Shown: positions 32,748 through 40,447 of the stretch, in pieces
Numbering within the stretch: the stretch's first letter is position 1
Layout: every line of letters starts with the position of its first letter
DNA from: Nocardia arthritidis
Lineage (GTDB): Bacteria > Actinomycetota > Actinomycetes > Mycobacteriales > Mycobacteriaceae
Reading direction: 5' to 3'
Assembly (NCBI RefSeq): GCF_011801145.1
Contig: NZ_CP046172.1
Location: forward strand, 3,100,001-3,164,000
DNA: 64,000 nt
The notes under the pieces: model-generated
What the model was told of the DNA's origin: nothing
Seen by the model: only the letters and a program-made list of their open reading frames with translations
Databases searched by the model: none
Translations under genes and position numbers: made by a program

Positions 32748-34837
32748 TCGGTGTCCTCCTTCCGGTTCCTGGGCCGTTCGATATCGGCACGTCGCGCGAT
32801 CGGCCGGTTAGTGTGTGTTTTCCGTTGCGGCCCAGAGCTTTCCGGCTCACCATGTCCGGCCGTCGCGGTGGCGGGTTCGATGCGGGCCCAGTGGGGGTAT
32901 TCCAGTTGCGGGATGTCGTCGGGGTCGACGGTCACGACCTGGCCCCAGTTCGCTTGTAGTCCTTTGACGTAGACGGCTTGTCCGGGTTCGAAACGCCGTA
33001 ACTTGTTGGGGTGCACCAACATCGCGTCACCGGTGTTGAGCGTGCCCTCTTCACCCATCCGGCGGCCGTTCAGATGCCGGGATGCGGTGTAGACGGTGCG
33101 GGTGCCGAACTTCTCGCACAACGGGCCTTGGTCGTTGCCGCGCATCCCGATCCATCCCCCGGAGGTGGAGGCGACGATGCGGTGGCATTCGTCCTCGGTC
33201 TGCGCCAAACCCAAAAAGGATTGGGCGGCGTAGATGACCGAGCAGCGCAGTTTGCGGGCTCGTTCGACCAGATCGATCACATCGACATCGCCCTTGTCGT
33301 CCACCACCGCGGATTTCTCATCCATCGCGGTCCGGATGCGCCGGTTGTGCGGTGAGGCCGCGAACTGCAACAGCATCGTCTTGACCGCCGAGATCTGCGC
33401 CCGCGCGGTCTCCTTGCGGGTGGTGCCCTGCGCGCACACATACAGGGCGTCGAAACTGTCGAGCCCGCGGTCTCCCTCGAACGCCTCACCGAGGGTTTCG
33501 AACAGATCCCGCAGTTTCCCGGCCACATCCGCCACCGCCGGCGGCTTGGACTCGTTCAGCGCGTCGATCTCCTCACAGATCGCCAGATCGGCCGCGTACA
33601 GCTGCTTGAGCCGCTTGGTCGACAGCCGGTCGAACAACTCCGCCCGCGAGCGTGGTTTCGGTAGCACGACTCCGGCGTCCGAGAGCGCGGTCCCGATCAC
33701 CAGCGACACGACCCGGCGCCGGTTGTTCTCGAAATGCACTTGCGAGGCATCGGTGGCCGGTGCCAGGCACAGCATCGATTGCAGGGTCTCGGTCAAGTCC
33801 GGCGCCGACATCGACCACAAATCCAGCTTCGTGGTGATCGGCCACAACCCGATCCGCCGCGGATCGACTCCCAACCGGGTCATCAACTGCACGAACCGGC
33901 GCCCGGTGTGCAGGTCTCCACCGCAATCGATGAACACCAGCAGCGGCCGATCCTTGCGGGTCGCCAGATAGCGCTGCCAGTCATAGGCATACAGGCCCGC
34001 GATCAACCGCAGCAGCATCGTGGTCTTGCCCGACCCGCTGTCCCCGGTGACCACCAAGTGCTCGTTGATGGCGCGGACCGGGATCATCAGCCAGCGATCC
34101 CGCCGCTTGCGCAACAGCCCCCACACCGAGTGCGAGCGAGACGACGCCACCGCGGCGGAGGGGCCGAGCACGATATTCCCGCGATAGGTCAACGGCACCG
34201 GATACCGTGCCGCCGTCCGCGCACCCGCGTCGCGGGCGTCTTCGAAACGGCGCGAGACACGGTCGGTCTTCTCCGGTGAGGTGTGCCCGACAGTGACCAG
34301 CTTGTGGTAGTAGCGGGCCCACCACCATGCCACCAGCCACCACGCCACCGGCACCGCCACCACCGCCATCCCCACCACACCACCGGGCACCCACCCCGCC
34401 CACGCCACCTGCACTCCCTGGGTGAACGTGTGCACCGGTCCCGTCCACGACCACTGCATCACCGCCGAGACCGTCGGCAACACCAGCGAACCGGCCGCGA
34501 AATTCTTCACCCGCCCCGGCTGCCACTTGCGCAGGTTCACCACCACCAGAAACCCGACACCACACACCACCGCGAACCCGCCCCCACCAACACCACCCGC
34601 GTCACCTCCGCCAGCACATGCCCGTCCAGGCCATGACCGACCCAATGGTTCGACCACCCCGACGGCACATCCGGCACCCCCTCCGGGACACCCGGCGGTT
34701 TCTGCACCCCGGTCGGCACCACCGGCGAACCGGTCGGCGGCGCCACCACCGCAGGTGTCGTGGGTACTGGCATCGGTGAGGTCGTGTCGCAGTCGGGTTG
34801 GAACGGAAAGCACGTACCCTCGCTCACTGCGGCTCAC
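32744..34837 (-). CDS. traB: FtsK/SpoIIIE-type DNA translocase (TraB-like), apparent 5' frameshift
   Basis: This frame encodes a 697-residue P-loop translocase. A membrane helix pair lies near VVCGVGFLVVVNLRKW and VVAVPVAWWLVAWWWARYYH. The Walker A is GDSGSGKTTMLLR (residues about 263-275) and Walker B LLVFIDCGGD, with later conserved VIYAAQSFLGLAQ. TraB proteins pump double-stranded DNA between cells in actinomycete conjugation. The first 80 residues or so in this phase are glycine-rich nonsense; the true N-terminus lies in another phase at 34827. The C5 run at 34581-34585 is the probable shift point. As sequenced the gene is broken unless the shift is an error or is programmed. Confidence 0.85.
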   Translation of the reverse strand: MSRSERGYVLSVPTRLRHDLTDASTHDTCGGGAADRFAGGADRGAETAGCPGGGAGCAVGVVEPLGRSWPGRACAGGGDAGGVGGGGFAVVCGVGFLVVVNLRKWQPGRVKNFAAGSLVLPTVSAVMQWSWTGPVHTFTQGVQVAWAGWVPGGVVGMAVVAVPVAWWLVAWWWARYYHKLVTVGHTSPEKTDRVSRRFEDARDAGARTAARYPVPLTYRGNIVLGPSAAVASSRSHSVWGLLRKRRDRWLMIPVRAINEHLVVTGDSGSGKTTMLLRLIAGLYAYDWQRYLATRKDRPLLVFIDCGGDLHTGRRFVQLMTRLGVDPRRIGLWPITTKLDLWSMSAPDLTETLQSMLCLAPATDASQVHFENNRRRVVSLVIGTALSDAGVVLPKPRSRAELFDRLSTKRLKQLYAADLAICEEIDALNESKPPAVADVAGKLRDLFETLGEAFEGDRGLDSFDALYVCAQGTTRKETARAQISAVKTMLLQFAASPHNRRIRTAMDEKSAVVDDKGDVDVIDLVERARKLRCSVIYAAQSFLGLAQTEDECHRIVASTSGGWIGMRGNDQGPLCEKFGTRTVYTASRHLNGRRMGEEGTLNTGDAMLVHPNKLRRFEPGQAVYVKGLQANWGQVVTVDPDDIPQLEYPHWARIEPATATAGHGEPESSGPQRKTHTNRPIARRADIERPRNRKEDTE
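34537..34827 (-). pseudogene. Detached N-terminal part of traB
   Basis: GTG 34827 lies nine bases after AGGAGG and encodes a proline-rich opening (MSEGTCFPFQPDCDTTSPMP, then VPTTPAVVAPPTG). It leads into the hydrophobic stretch VLAEVTRVVLVG, which continues in the main traB phase as GGGFAVVCGVGFLVVV if one base is added in the G5 run (minus strand). Without the change it ends after 96 residues. Confidence 0.6.
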
Positions 34838-35367
34838 CTCCTCTCATCGGATCGGGACCGGGAACCCAATGGCACGGAATGCGTTGCCTGGACTGATGTT
34901 TCGGCACCGCATAGGTGCAGGTACAGCGCCCGGAATACGGCGTGCTTGCGGGGATCAGTGCTGCTGGTGTTGAAGTGGGCGAGCGCGGTGCGCAGGGTGG
35001 CCAGCTCGTCTGGGCTCCCGGTCGTGGTGATGTTGGTCAGCGAGGCGCCGCCGCATTCGACCTGGGCGCGCAGCACCTCACACCCGTACGGTGTACCGGT
35101 AACCAGCGCTTTTTCCAGGGCTTGTACGTTTTTGTCGTCGACGGGCGTGATGACCAGGCACATGTCGGCGCTGCGGACCGCGTCGACGCAGTGGCTGTCA
35201 TACACCACGAACCAGTCGGCGACTCGCACGCCGTAGAGCTCCCGCACCGCGGCGAAGACGACACTCGACTCGTCCGAGTCCGGGATCAAGTCGATCCCAA
35301 CATCGTTGGGCAACAACCGGTTTCGTGCCTGATCGGCTCCCCGCCCGGTGAACTCTGGTGTATTCAT
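34834..35367 (-). CDS. Hypothetical protein upstream of traB
   Basis: From ATG 35367 (GGAG upstream) the 177-residue soluble protein reads MNTPEFTGRGADQARNRLLP, SVVFAAVRELYGVRVADWFV, ADMCLVITPVDDKNVQALEK. It overlaps the DGQHR gene by four bases and its stop touches the traB starts. There is no recognised domain. Conservation of order suggests a transfer-related role only by position. Confidence 0.55.
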   Translation of the reverse strand: MNTPEFTGRGADQARNRLLPNDVGIDLIPDSDESSVVFAAVRELYGVRVADWFVVYDSHCVDAVRSADMCLVITPVDDKNVQALEKALVTGTPYGCEVLRAQVECGGASLTNITTTGSPDELATLRTALAHFNTSSTDPRKHAVFRALYLHLCGAETSVQATHSVPLGSRSRSDERR

Positions 35368-36227
35368 TTCGGCTCCGGGAAGTTCTCGATAGTCCAGATC
35401 CCACCTTTGGGGCCAGGGATGAAGCTCATCGATCGGCAGTCGCGGAATCCATTCCACGCCGAGACGAAATAGGCGATCATGTTGCGGTCACCGACACGCT
35501 GGCGCCTCTTCACGATCTGCTCCAGCCTGCTGCGCAACGCCCAGACCGGAGACCCCTCCGGCAACCCGAACGGTTTGAGCAGATTGTCGAAGAACTCATA
35601 ACCCCATTCGGTGTCGATCTCGGCGAACCGGTAGGCCACCGCCAACGAGACCGACGGCGGGCATCCGCTGATCCGCCGGTAACCGCGAGCGGTGAGTTCC
35701 CGGAACCGTTCCATCCCACCCGGGTTCGCTTTCGCCCACGCCACGATGTCGCTGGTGGTGACATCGGCCTGCTTGTGATCACCGAACAACAGACCCTCAC
35801 GCCAGCGGATCAGCACCCGCACCGCGGCGGCGACGGTCTTGTCCGACTCGATGCCCGCGATCGTCAGCTGCTCATACGCCTGACGCTTGGTCCCCTGATC
35901 CATCGTTTCCTGCGACTGCGCGTCAAGCCCGTACACCACCAGCGTGGGAAACGATGTGGGACTGTCGAGTTCGGTGATCGCCGCGCACCGATGCTGCCCA
36001 TCGCGCATGGTGCCGTCCCGATCGAACTTGACCGCCTCCCCGTTGAACTGCCACTGTCCCGCACCCAGCACACGCACCAGCTCGGCGACCTTGCCCGGAC
36101 GGATCGCGCGGTTGTGGGTGTTGTGCTTGAGCAGTCGTCGCGCCAAATCGGTATCGATATCCACGATCCCGGCATAGACGCCCACATACGGCGGGATCTC
36201 CGCCAGCTTCATACCTTCGAATTCCAT
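35364..36227 (-). CDS. DGQHR-motif protein (ParB/sulfiredoxin-like fold)
   Basis: The 287-residue protein has the signature MRDGQHRCAAI (residues 74-84), the nucleotide-handling loop of ParB/sulfiredoxin-fold proteins. It is preceded by NRAIRPGKVAELVRVLGAGQ and FNGEAVKFDRDG. ParB-like proteins organise or nick DNA. Element-borne versions with this motif are common, but their biochemistry is not settled. It overlaps the next gene by four bases. Confidence 0.65.
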   Translation of the reverse strand: MEFEGMKLAEIPPYVGVYAGIVDIDTDLARRLLKHNTHNRAIRPGKVAELVRVLGAGQWQFNGEAVKFDRDGTMRDGQHRCAAITELDSPTSFPTLVVYGLDAQSQETMDQGTKRQAYEQLTIAGIESDKTVAAAVRVLIRWREGLLFGDHKQADVTTSDIVAWAKANPGGMERFRELTARGYRRISGCPPSVSLAVAYRFAEIDTEWGYEFFDNLLKPFGLPEGSPVWALRSRLEQIVKRRQRVGDRNMIAYFVSAWNGFRDCRSMSFIPGPKGGIWTIENFPEPK

Positions 36228-36229
36228 TG

Positions 36230-36922
36230 CTACACTCCAGATTTCATTGATGACATTCGATCGATGACGCGCCCCAACGCGTCTCGTGCACGCACCAGAT
36301 CCGCCAAACTCGTGCTGGTGATCTGCTCGGCGTTGCGGTCGAACCGGTCATCGGCGACAAGCCGCTCGACCCGCTCCACCGCCTTACGCGCGTCGATCCC
36401 CGCCTGCCAGAACGCATCCGGCAACGGCTTACGCCGTGACTTGCGCTCCACGTCGTCGCGTGACTCGTCGCCTTCGACCCGGCTCTGCCGCGGGTTCGGT
36501 GACGGATAGGTTTTTCCGTCCTCCCCAAGCACCGGAACAGGTCCGTCATCGCAGGCGCCCGGCCGGTCAGGTGCGAGGTTTCTCGCACCCGCCAAGTCCT
36601 GGCGGACAGTGAAGTCGCTGACACCCGTAGCCGCCGCGATCGCGCGGGTACTCATACCGATTTCTCGCAGGGACGCAACAACTTCCGGGCGTTCCTCCCT
36701 GGGAATACGGATCCGCGCCCGGTCGAATTCCTGGGCGCAATACTCATCCCAAGAGCCGTAATCCAGGACCACCCACACCCGCGAGACGTACGCCTGTTTG
36801 ATCAACTCCCAGGCGGTGTCCACACAGATCCGGATACGGTCGGTCAGCTCGCGGGCCGCCTCCGCCGTCACCACCACCTCAACGACGGCGGTATCCACCT
36901 CAGCCACAGATCGATCTGCCAT
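36230..36922 (-). CDS. Helix-turn-helix protein, ParB-HTH-like
   Basis: The 230-residue protein has a central helix-turn-helix at about residues 80-115 (EVVASLREIGMSTRAIAAAT, GVSDFTVRQDLAGARN). A GEDGKTYPSPNP motif follows, shared with phage and plasmid partition-like regulators. A helical C-terminus comes last. It probably binds element DNA as a regulator or partition/replication accessory. It lies 2 bp upstream of the DGQHR gene. Confidence 0.65.
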   Translation of the reverse strand: MADRSVAEVDTAVVEVVVTAEAARELTDRIRICVDTAWELIKQAYVSRVWVVLDYGSWDEYCAQEFDRARIRIPREERPEVVASLREIGMSTRAIAAATGVSDFTVRQDLAGARNLAPDRPGACDDGPVPVLGEDGKTYPSPNPRQSRVEGDESRDDVERKSRRKPLPDAFWQAGIDARKAVERVERLVADDRFDRNAEQITSTSLADLVRARDALGRVIDRMSSMKSGV

Positions 36923-36923
36923 G

Positions 36924-37637
36924 TCAGCTCACCTCCTCCGAATCGGTTCTGCCGGAAAGGGTTCGGTCCAGATCACGGACATCCAAACTCGCCAGCAGGT
37001 CCGTCGCCCCGGCTTGTTCGAGGCTGCGGATCGCGGCATTCATGCCGGCGCGCACCGCGATACCCCGCGTGAAATACACGACCCCGGCCAACCCGCGTGC
37101 GCGTGCCGCCTCCAACGACGCGCGCAACACCTTCGCCGCCCGGCCATCGCCCTTCTTGCGGGTCAGCTCGACCTCGACCGCCCACCGATCCCCGGACCGG
37201 TCCCGGAACTCCGCGTCATGCACGTGTCCACGACCCGGGCCGGTCTCCCAGGAATCCGGATCCCGATGCCGCAGCAGTCGTTCGCTGGTCCACACCGACG
37301 GATCCACCGCGGTCCCGGTCAAGGTGAACCGCAACTCGGCCAACGCTCGCACATGCGCCGCCGTCGACACCCGCGGACGCCACGGACCCGGATCGAAACC
37401 CAAATACGCCCACGCGGTTTCACGGGTCAGCCACACCCACAACTCGTTAGACCACGAGAAATCCGGGCCCTCCGACGGCATCCGCTCGGCCACCACCAAC
37501 CCCGACCGAACCCACGACCGCGTCAACTCATACGCACGCGGACGCGACACCTGACACAGTTCCGCCAACAAACTCACCGGAACCGCGCACTGCTGCGCAA
37601 TCCACTCCAGCGCCAACGCATTACGTTCACTCGTCAC
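36924..37637 (-). CDS. Replication-relaxation-like protein with winged HTH and nuclease-like domain
   Basis: From GTG 37637 (GGAGG upstream) the 237-residue protein begins with a winged-helix region (ERNALALEWIAQQCAVPVSL, CQVSRPRAYELTRSWVRSGL). It ends with a PD-(D/E)XK-like core, D in HVHDAEFRDRSGDRW and E in AVEVELTRKK. This matches Replic_Relax proteins needed for replication and relaxation of actinomycete plasmids. It is the best candidate initiator or relaxase here, since no RepSA or Prim-Pol gene is visible. The start overlaps the upstream stop by one base. Confidence 0.65.
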   Translation of the reverse strand: MTSERNALALEWIAQQCAVPVSLLAELCQVSRPRAYELTRSWVRSGLVVAERMPSEGPDFSWSNELWVWLTRETAWAYLGFDPGPWRPRVSTAAHVRALAELRFTLTGTAVDPSVWTSERLLRHRDPDSWETGPGRGHVHDAEFRDRSGDRWAVEVELTRKKGDGRAAKVLRASLEAARARGLAGVVYFTRGIAVRAGMNAAIRSLEQAGATDLLASLDVRDLDRTLSGRTDSEEVS

Positions 37638-37837
37638 TACTGAGCCTCCATTTCGTCGCGATGAACTTCCCGCGCGAAACAGCAAGCTCTCAGCACCAAT
37701 TCCGGCGTATAGCCGATCAACCAGTTCATGGCGGACCGTTTCTGACGATCGGTGAGCGCGTCGAACAAAGCAGACGCCCGATCAACCAGACCCTCACCGC
37801 TATCAAGCTTTTCAATCACTGTTGCGCCTCCAGACAT
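37637..37837 (-). CDS. Small helical protein, paralogue pair member 1
   Basis: The 66-residue helical protein (LVDRASALFDALTDRQKRSA, GYTPELVLRACCFAREVHRD) shares pattern and size with its neighbour at 37816-38025 (R/Q-x-(Y/A)-A-M-x-x-x, then APEVVI or TPELVL). The two probably arose by duplication. The function is unknown. It overlaps both neighbours. Confidence 0.5.
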   Translation of the reverse strand: MSGGATVIEKLDSGEGLVDRASALFDALTDRQKRSAMNWLIGYTPELVLRACCFAREVHRDEMEAQ

Positions 37838-38025
37838 GTGAATTGGTTGTTGAGCCGGGTGATCTCGACCGCTGTCTTGGCCGCGGAGATCACGACCTCC
37901 GGCGCCGACGCCGCGACGACACCCATGGCGTAATCACGCTGTTCACGTCCCAGCGCCTGCCAGGACTCCAACGCACGCCGCACCCGGTGATCCAGACCCT
38001 CGAACGGGTCTCTTCCCGCGGTCAT
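37816..38025 (-). CDS. Small helical protein, paralogue pair member 2
   Basis: The 69-residue protein (DHRVRRALESWQALGREQRD, YAMGVVAASAPEVVISAAKT) has the same two-helix plan as the next gene. It overlaps the upstream gene by four bases and the downstream start by 22 bp. There is no known domain. Confidence 0.5.
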   Translation of the reverse strand: MTAGRDPFEGLDHRVRRALESWQALGREQRDYAMGVVAASAPEVVISAAKTAVEITRLNNQFTCLEAQQ

Positions 38026-38282
38026 CGCCGCACCCCCGCAGTCGGTGAAACCGTCGGCGTCACATGCACGCAGTCGGTACGAGCCGTCTCATCAACGCGG
38101 CAGATGTTGCGCGACGGCGGATATTGCGGGCCGCTGATCCACGCGACCGTGCACCCGGCCGACGCCACCAACACCGCGGCCAGCAGCACCAGCAGACGCA
38201 GTTCCACCGGCAACCACACCAACGGCCGATACACCGTCGCCGGATCGAATTCCGGACCGGTCATCGCTATCCGGGGATCCAT
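38022..38282 (-). CDS. Small membrane protein
   Basis: From ATG 38282 the 86-residue protein has one strong membrane helix (VELRLLVLLAAVLVASAG). An external-looking tail with three cysteines follows (AGCTVAW, NICRVDE, TDCVHVT). The start overlaps the stop of the 45-residue protein (TGATG). It is part of the leftward operon. The function is unknown. Confidence 0.6.
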   Translation of the reverse strand: MDPRIAMTGPEFDPATVYRPLVWLPVELRLLVLLAAVLVASAGCTVAWISGPQYPPSRNICRVDETARTDCVHVTPTVSPTAGVRR

Positions 38283-38419
38283 CACCGCACCCCCATCCGC
38301 CGCACCAACAACCACGCACCGCCACCGACACCGGCAACAACCAGGACCAGATCGACATTCGTCGACACCGTCCACAGCACCGACACCACCGCGGTGGGCC
38401 ACCACATCGCGCGGATCAT
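38282..38419 (-). CDS. 45-residue membrane peptide
   Basis: ATG 38419 opens a 46-codon frame reading MIRAMWWPTAVVSVLWTVST, then VDLVLVVAGVGGGAWLLVRR, with two short hydrophobic helices. Its start overlaps the upstream stop (ATGA) and its stop overlaps the next ATG (TGATG), placing it firmly in the operon. The family is unknown. Confidence 0.65.
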   Translation of the reverse strand: MIRAMWWPTAVVSVLWTVSTNVDLVLVVAGVGGGAWLLVRRMGVR

Positions 38420-38994
38420 TGCTCACACCGCCAATTCCGTTGGTCCGCTTCCGGATCCGCGGCGACCCGCATCTCATCGGCCTGCCAGGATTCGGTATCG
38501 GCCCGTTCCTGGCCTTCCTCGAAAGCGCGAATCTCGGCCTGATGCCGAACGCAGGAATCCTTGTGGCCCTGCTCGTTATCACCCGGGTTCGCCGAGAACG
38601 GGCCATAATCGGCCACCAGCGCATCGCACGACGTGCACCGCCAACTCAGATACAAATCCCCGAAATTCTGCGGTGTCGTCGCGAACCGCTCGAACGCCGC
38701 CGATTCGGAATCCTCCGCAGAAGTCAGACCAGAGTTCTGCGCGATTTCCCGCCACGAACGACCCTCAGCACGCGCTCGACGCACATACTCCACCGACCTC
38801 CGACGGGCTTCACGCATCACCTGATCGGCAATAACCAAGCCCTGCAACGGATCCGCCGGCGCCGGAAGCTCCGCCGATACGCCCCCTCCAATAGGGCGCA
38901 TCACCACCGCATCCCGACCATGCCGCTCACGCAACTCGTCGAACACCACACGCTCGACACCCCACCGCAACCGATACTCATTCGACGGGCTCAC
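38416..38994 (-). CDS. Hypothetical protein with HTH-like and CxxC motifs
   Basis: From GTG 38994, which overlaps the upstream stop as GTGA, the 192-residue protein has a helix-turn-helix-like core (RRARAEGRSWREIAQNSGLT). A zinc-binding-like segment follows (LSWRCTSCDALVADYGPF, later DSCVRHQAE). This resembles actinophage and plasmid proteins with an HTH plus zinc ribbon. A DNA-binding accessory role is inferred. Confidence 0.6.
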   Translation of the reverse strand: MSPSNEYRLRWGVERVVFDELRERHGRDAVVMRPIGGGVSAELPAPADPLQGLVIADQVMREARRRSVEYVRRARAEGRSWREIAQNSGLTSAEDSESAAFERFATTPQNFGDLYLSWRCTSCDALVADYGPFSANPGDNEQGHKDSCVRHQAEIRAFEEGQERADTESWQADEMRVAADPEADQRNWRCEQ

Positions 38995-39266
38995 TCTGCA
39001 CCTCCCCAGTGCGGATTTCGACAACGGCGACGACGCGCTTGGGCCGATCGCAAAGCCAAACGGGTGTAATGCGCTTTCCGAGCATGTTCGGCCCGGCGGG
39101 CACGCTCGTCGGGTGTTAGCACTCCGTCGGGATCGACATCTTGTTCAAATTTGCTCGCCATCGCTTTGCGTGCTGCTGCTGTTCGTGCAGCTCGGTCTTG
39201 CGTTTGTGCCCACGATTCATGGACGGCAATGCGAGCCTGAAGAACTCGATCATTCGGTGAGGTCAT
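38991..39266 (-). CDS. Small basic hypothetical protein
   Basis: The 91-residue arginine- and alanine-rich helical protein (RVLQARIAVHESWAQTQDRA, DERARRAEHARKAHYTRLAL) lies between the excisionase-like gene and the HTH/zinc protein, with four-base overlaps on both sides. A DNA- or RNA-binding role would fit the charge, but no domain is recognised. Confidence 0.55.
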   Translation of the reverse strand: MTSPNDRVLQARIAVHESWAQTQDRAARTAAARKAMASKFEQDVDPDGVLTPDERARRAEHARKAHYTRLALRSAQARRRRCRNPHWGGAE

Positions 39267-39481
39267 GCTGCACCACCCGAAGATTTAATAGGGCGGGCAA
39301 GCGCCAGTACTTCAGCGCGGTTGACGCGCCACATACGACCGTTCAACTTGTAGCCCTGTAGACGCCCGTCATTGATCCAGTTCCGAATCGTCTTGGGATC
39401 TACATCGATGAGCGTCGCGGCTTTCTGAAGACTGACGAGATCTCTCGCCTGGTCAACACCCAACGGGTTCCTACTGATCAC
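39263..39481 (-). CDS. xis: Excisionase-like winged helix-turn-helix protein
   Basis: The 72-residue protein has a MerR/excisionase-type motif (SLQKAATLIDVDPKTIRNWI, then NDGRLQGYKLNGRMWRV, residues about 17-55). Size and fold match Xis proteins that direct integrase toward excision. It is the first gene of the leftward operon and starts next to the GTATAC operator region, so excision and transfer genes are probably repressed together. It could instead act as a transcription factor. Confidence 0.7.
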   Translation of the reverse strand: MISRNPLGVDQARDLVSLQKAATLIDVDPKTIRNWINDGRLQGYKLNGRMWRVNRAEVLALARPIKSSGGAA

Positions 39482-39520
39482 TGAGCCTTCCTCCTATGTG
39501 CGGAAACATCTAGAAGGTCA

Positions 39521-39542
39521 GCGTATACGTAGTTGCGTATAC
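39521..39542. promoter_or_regulatory. GTATAC operator copy 1
   Basis: GCGTATACGTAGTTGCGTAT plus AC contains two GTATAC hexamers 14 bp apart, centre to centre. It matches copy 2 at 39619-39640 in 21 of 22 positions. Only repeats of this kind lie between the divergent operon and the GntR gene. Confidence 0.7.
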
Positions 39543-39552
39543 GCACAAGGCT

Positions 39553-39565
39553 TACGTATACGAAG
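39553..39565. promoter_or_regulatory. Single GTATAC half-operator
   Basis: TTACGTATACGAA contains the palindromic ACGTATACG-type core between the two full copies. Confidence 0.5.
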
Positions 39566-39618
39566 AAATGCACCATGGGACGGAAGTGACTTATGGTGCA
39601 ATTGAGAAAGTGAAGCGT

Positions 39619-39640
39619 GCGTATACGTAGTTGGGTATAC
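39619..39640. promoter_or_regulatory. GTATAC operator copy 2
   Basis: GCGTATACGTAGTTGGGTAT plus AC lies 50 bp before the GntR start codon. Its position suits autoregulation, as for KorSA-type repressors of pSAM2-like elements. Confidence 0.7.
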
Positions 39641-39690
39641 TGAATTTCGTTGTCAATACGGGCAGGTAAGACCGAAAGGACCGAACCCGA

Positions 39691-40383
39691 ATGGCTGAAC
39701 CGGCCTACGTCACGATCGCAGGCAACTACGCACGGCGTATCCGTTCAGGAGCGTTGCCTCCAGGGACACAGCTGCCGAGCTATGCCGAGCTGGCTGCACA
39801 GAACCACGTATCCGAAATCGTTGTCAGGAAGGCTCTCGAACTGCTGCAAAGTCAGGGGCTGGTGAGAAGTCAACGGCGCCGCGGCATTTTCGTGGCAGAT
39901 CGGCCGAATCTTGTTCGGGTTGCTCCAGAACGCCAAATGGAGGATCCCGAAGTCACATACAGCCATGAGTCGGACAAGGCCGTCACCGTTGAACGCGAGG
40001 TGGAACGAGTCGCGGCGACCGAGGAGCTTGCGGAAGCCTTTGGTATCGCACCAGGCGAAGAGCTGACACATGTGATCACCAGAGCCGCAGAAGACAGTCG
40101 CCCGGTCTCTGTTTCGGACTCGTACCAGCCGACAAATATCAGCGACACATCTGGCGCGGTCATCCTCGAGGAGACCGTGGCTGATCGACTGCCGACGCCC
40201 ATCCACGCCGATTGGTTGGGAACGCCGCCCGGAGACCTCGTCAAAACCGTGCACCAGAGGTTTCTTGCTGCTGACGGCGGTCTGGTGATGCTGTCGGATG
40301 TGTCGTATCCACGGGATCGCTACGACGCGATGCTGTTTCGAATGACCTTGTCCACTGGTGGAACGGCCGCAATTGGCGATTAA
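39691..40383 (+). CDS. GntR/HutC-family regulator (KorSA-like)
   Basis: The 230-residue protein has an N-terminal GntR winged helix (RIRSGALPPGTQLPSYAELA, HVSEIVVRKALELLQSQGLV, residues about 12-70). A UTRA ligand domain follows (about 90-225, ending RYDAMLFRMTLST). In pSAM2-type elements KorSA, a GntR protein, represses the activator and transfer genes. Here it diverges from the xis-led operon across 209 bp of GTATAC repeats, so the same role is likely. A 14-bp-arm terminator follows. Confidence 0.8.
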   Translation: MAEPAYVTIAGNYARRIRSGALPPGTQLPSYAELAAQNHVSEIVVRKALELLQSQGLVRSQRRRGIFVADRPNLVRVAPERQMEDPEVTYSHESDKAVTVEREVERVAATEELAEAFGIAPGEELTHVITRAAEDSRPVSVSDSYQPTNISDTSGAVILEETVADRLPTPIHADWLGTPPGDLVKTVHQRFLAADGGLVMLSDVSYPRDRYDAMLFRMTLSTGGTAAIGD

Positions 40384-40397
40384 GTCGGACTGATGTA

Positions 40398-40437
40398 CAG
40401 CTGATCGAGCCTCGTTGTCATTTGGCTCGATCAGCTG
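40398..40437. terminator. Bidirectional terminator between gntR and the methyltransferase copy
   Basis: CAGCTGATCGAGCC (40398-40411) and its exact complement (40424-40437) form a 14-bp stem with a 12-nt loop. It lies 15 bp past the gntR stop and 10 bp from the end of the convergent gene. Confidence 0.85.
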
Positions 40438-40447
40438 AACATCGCAG

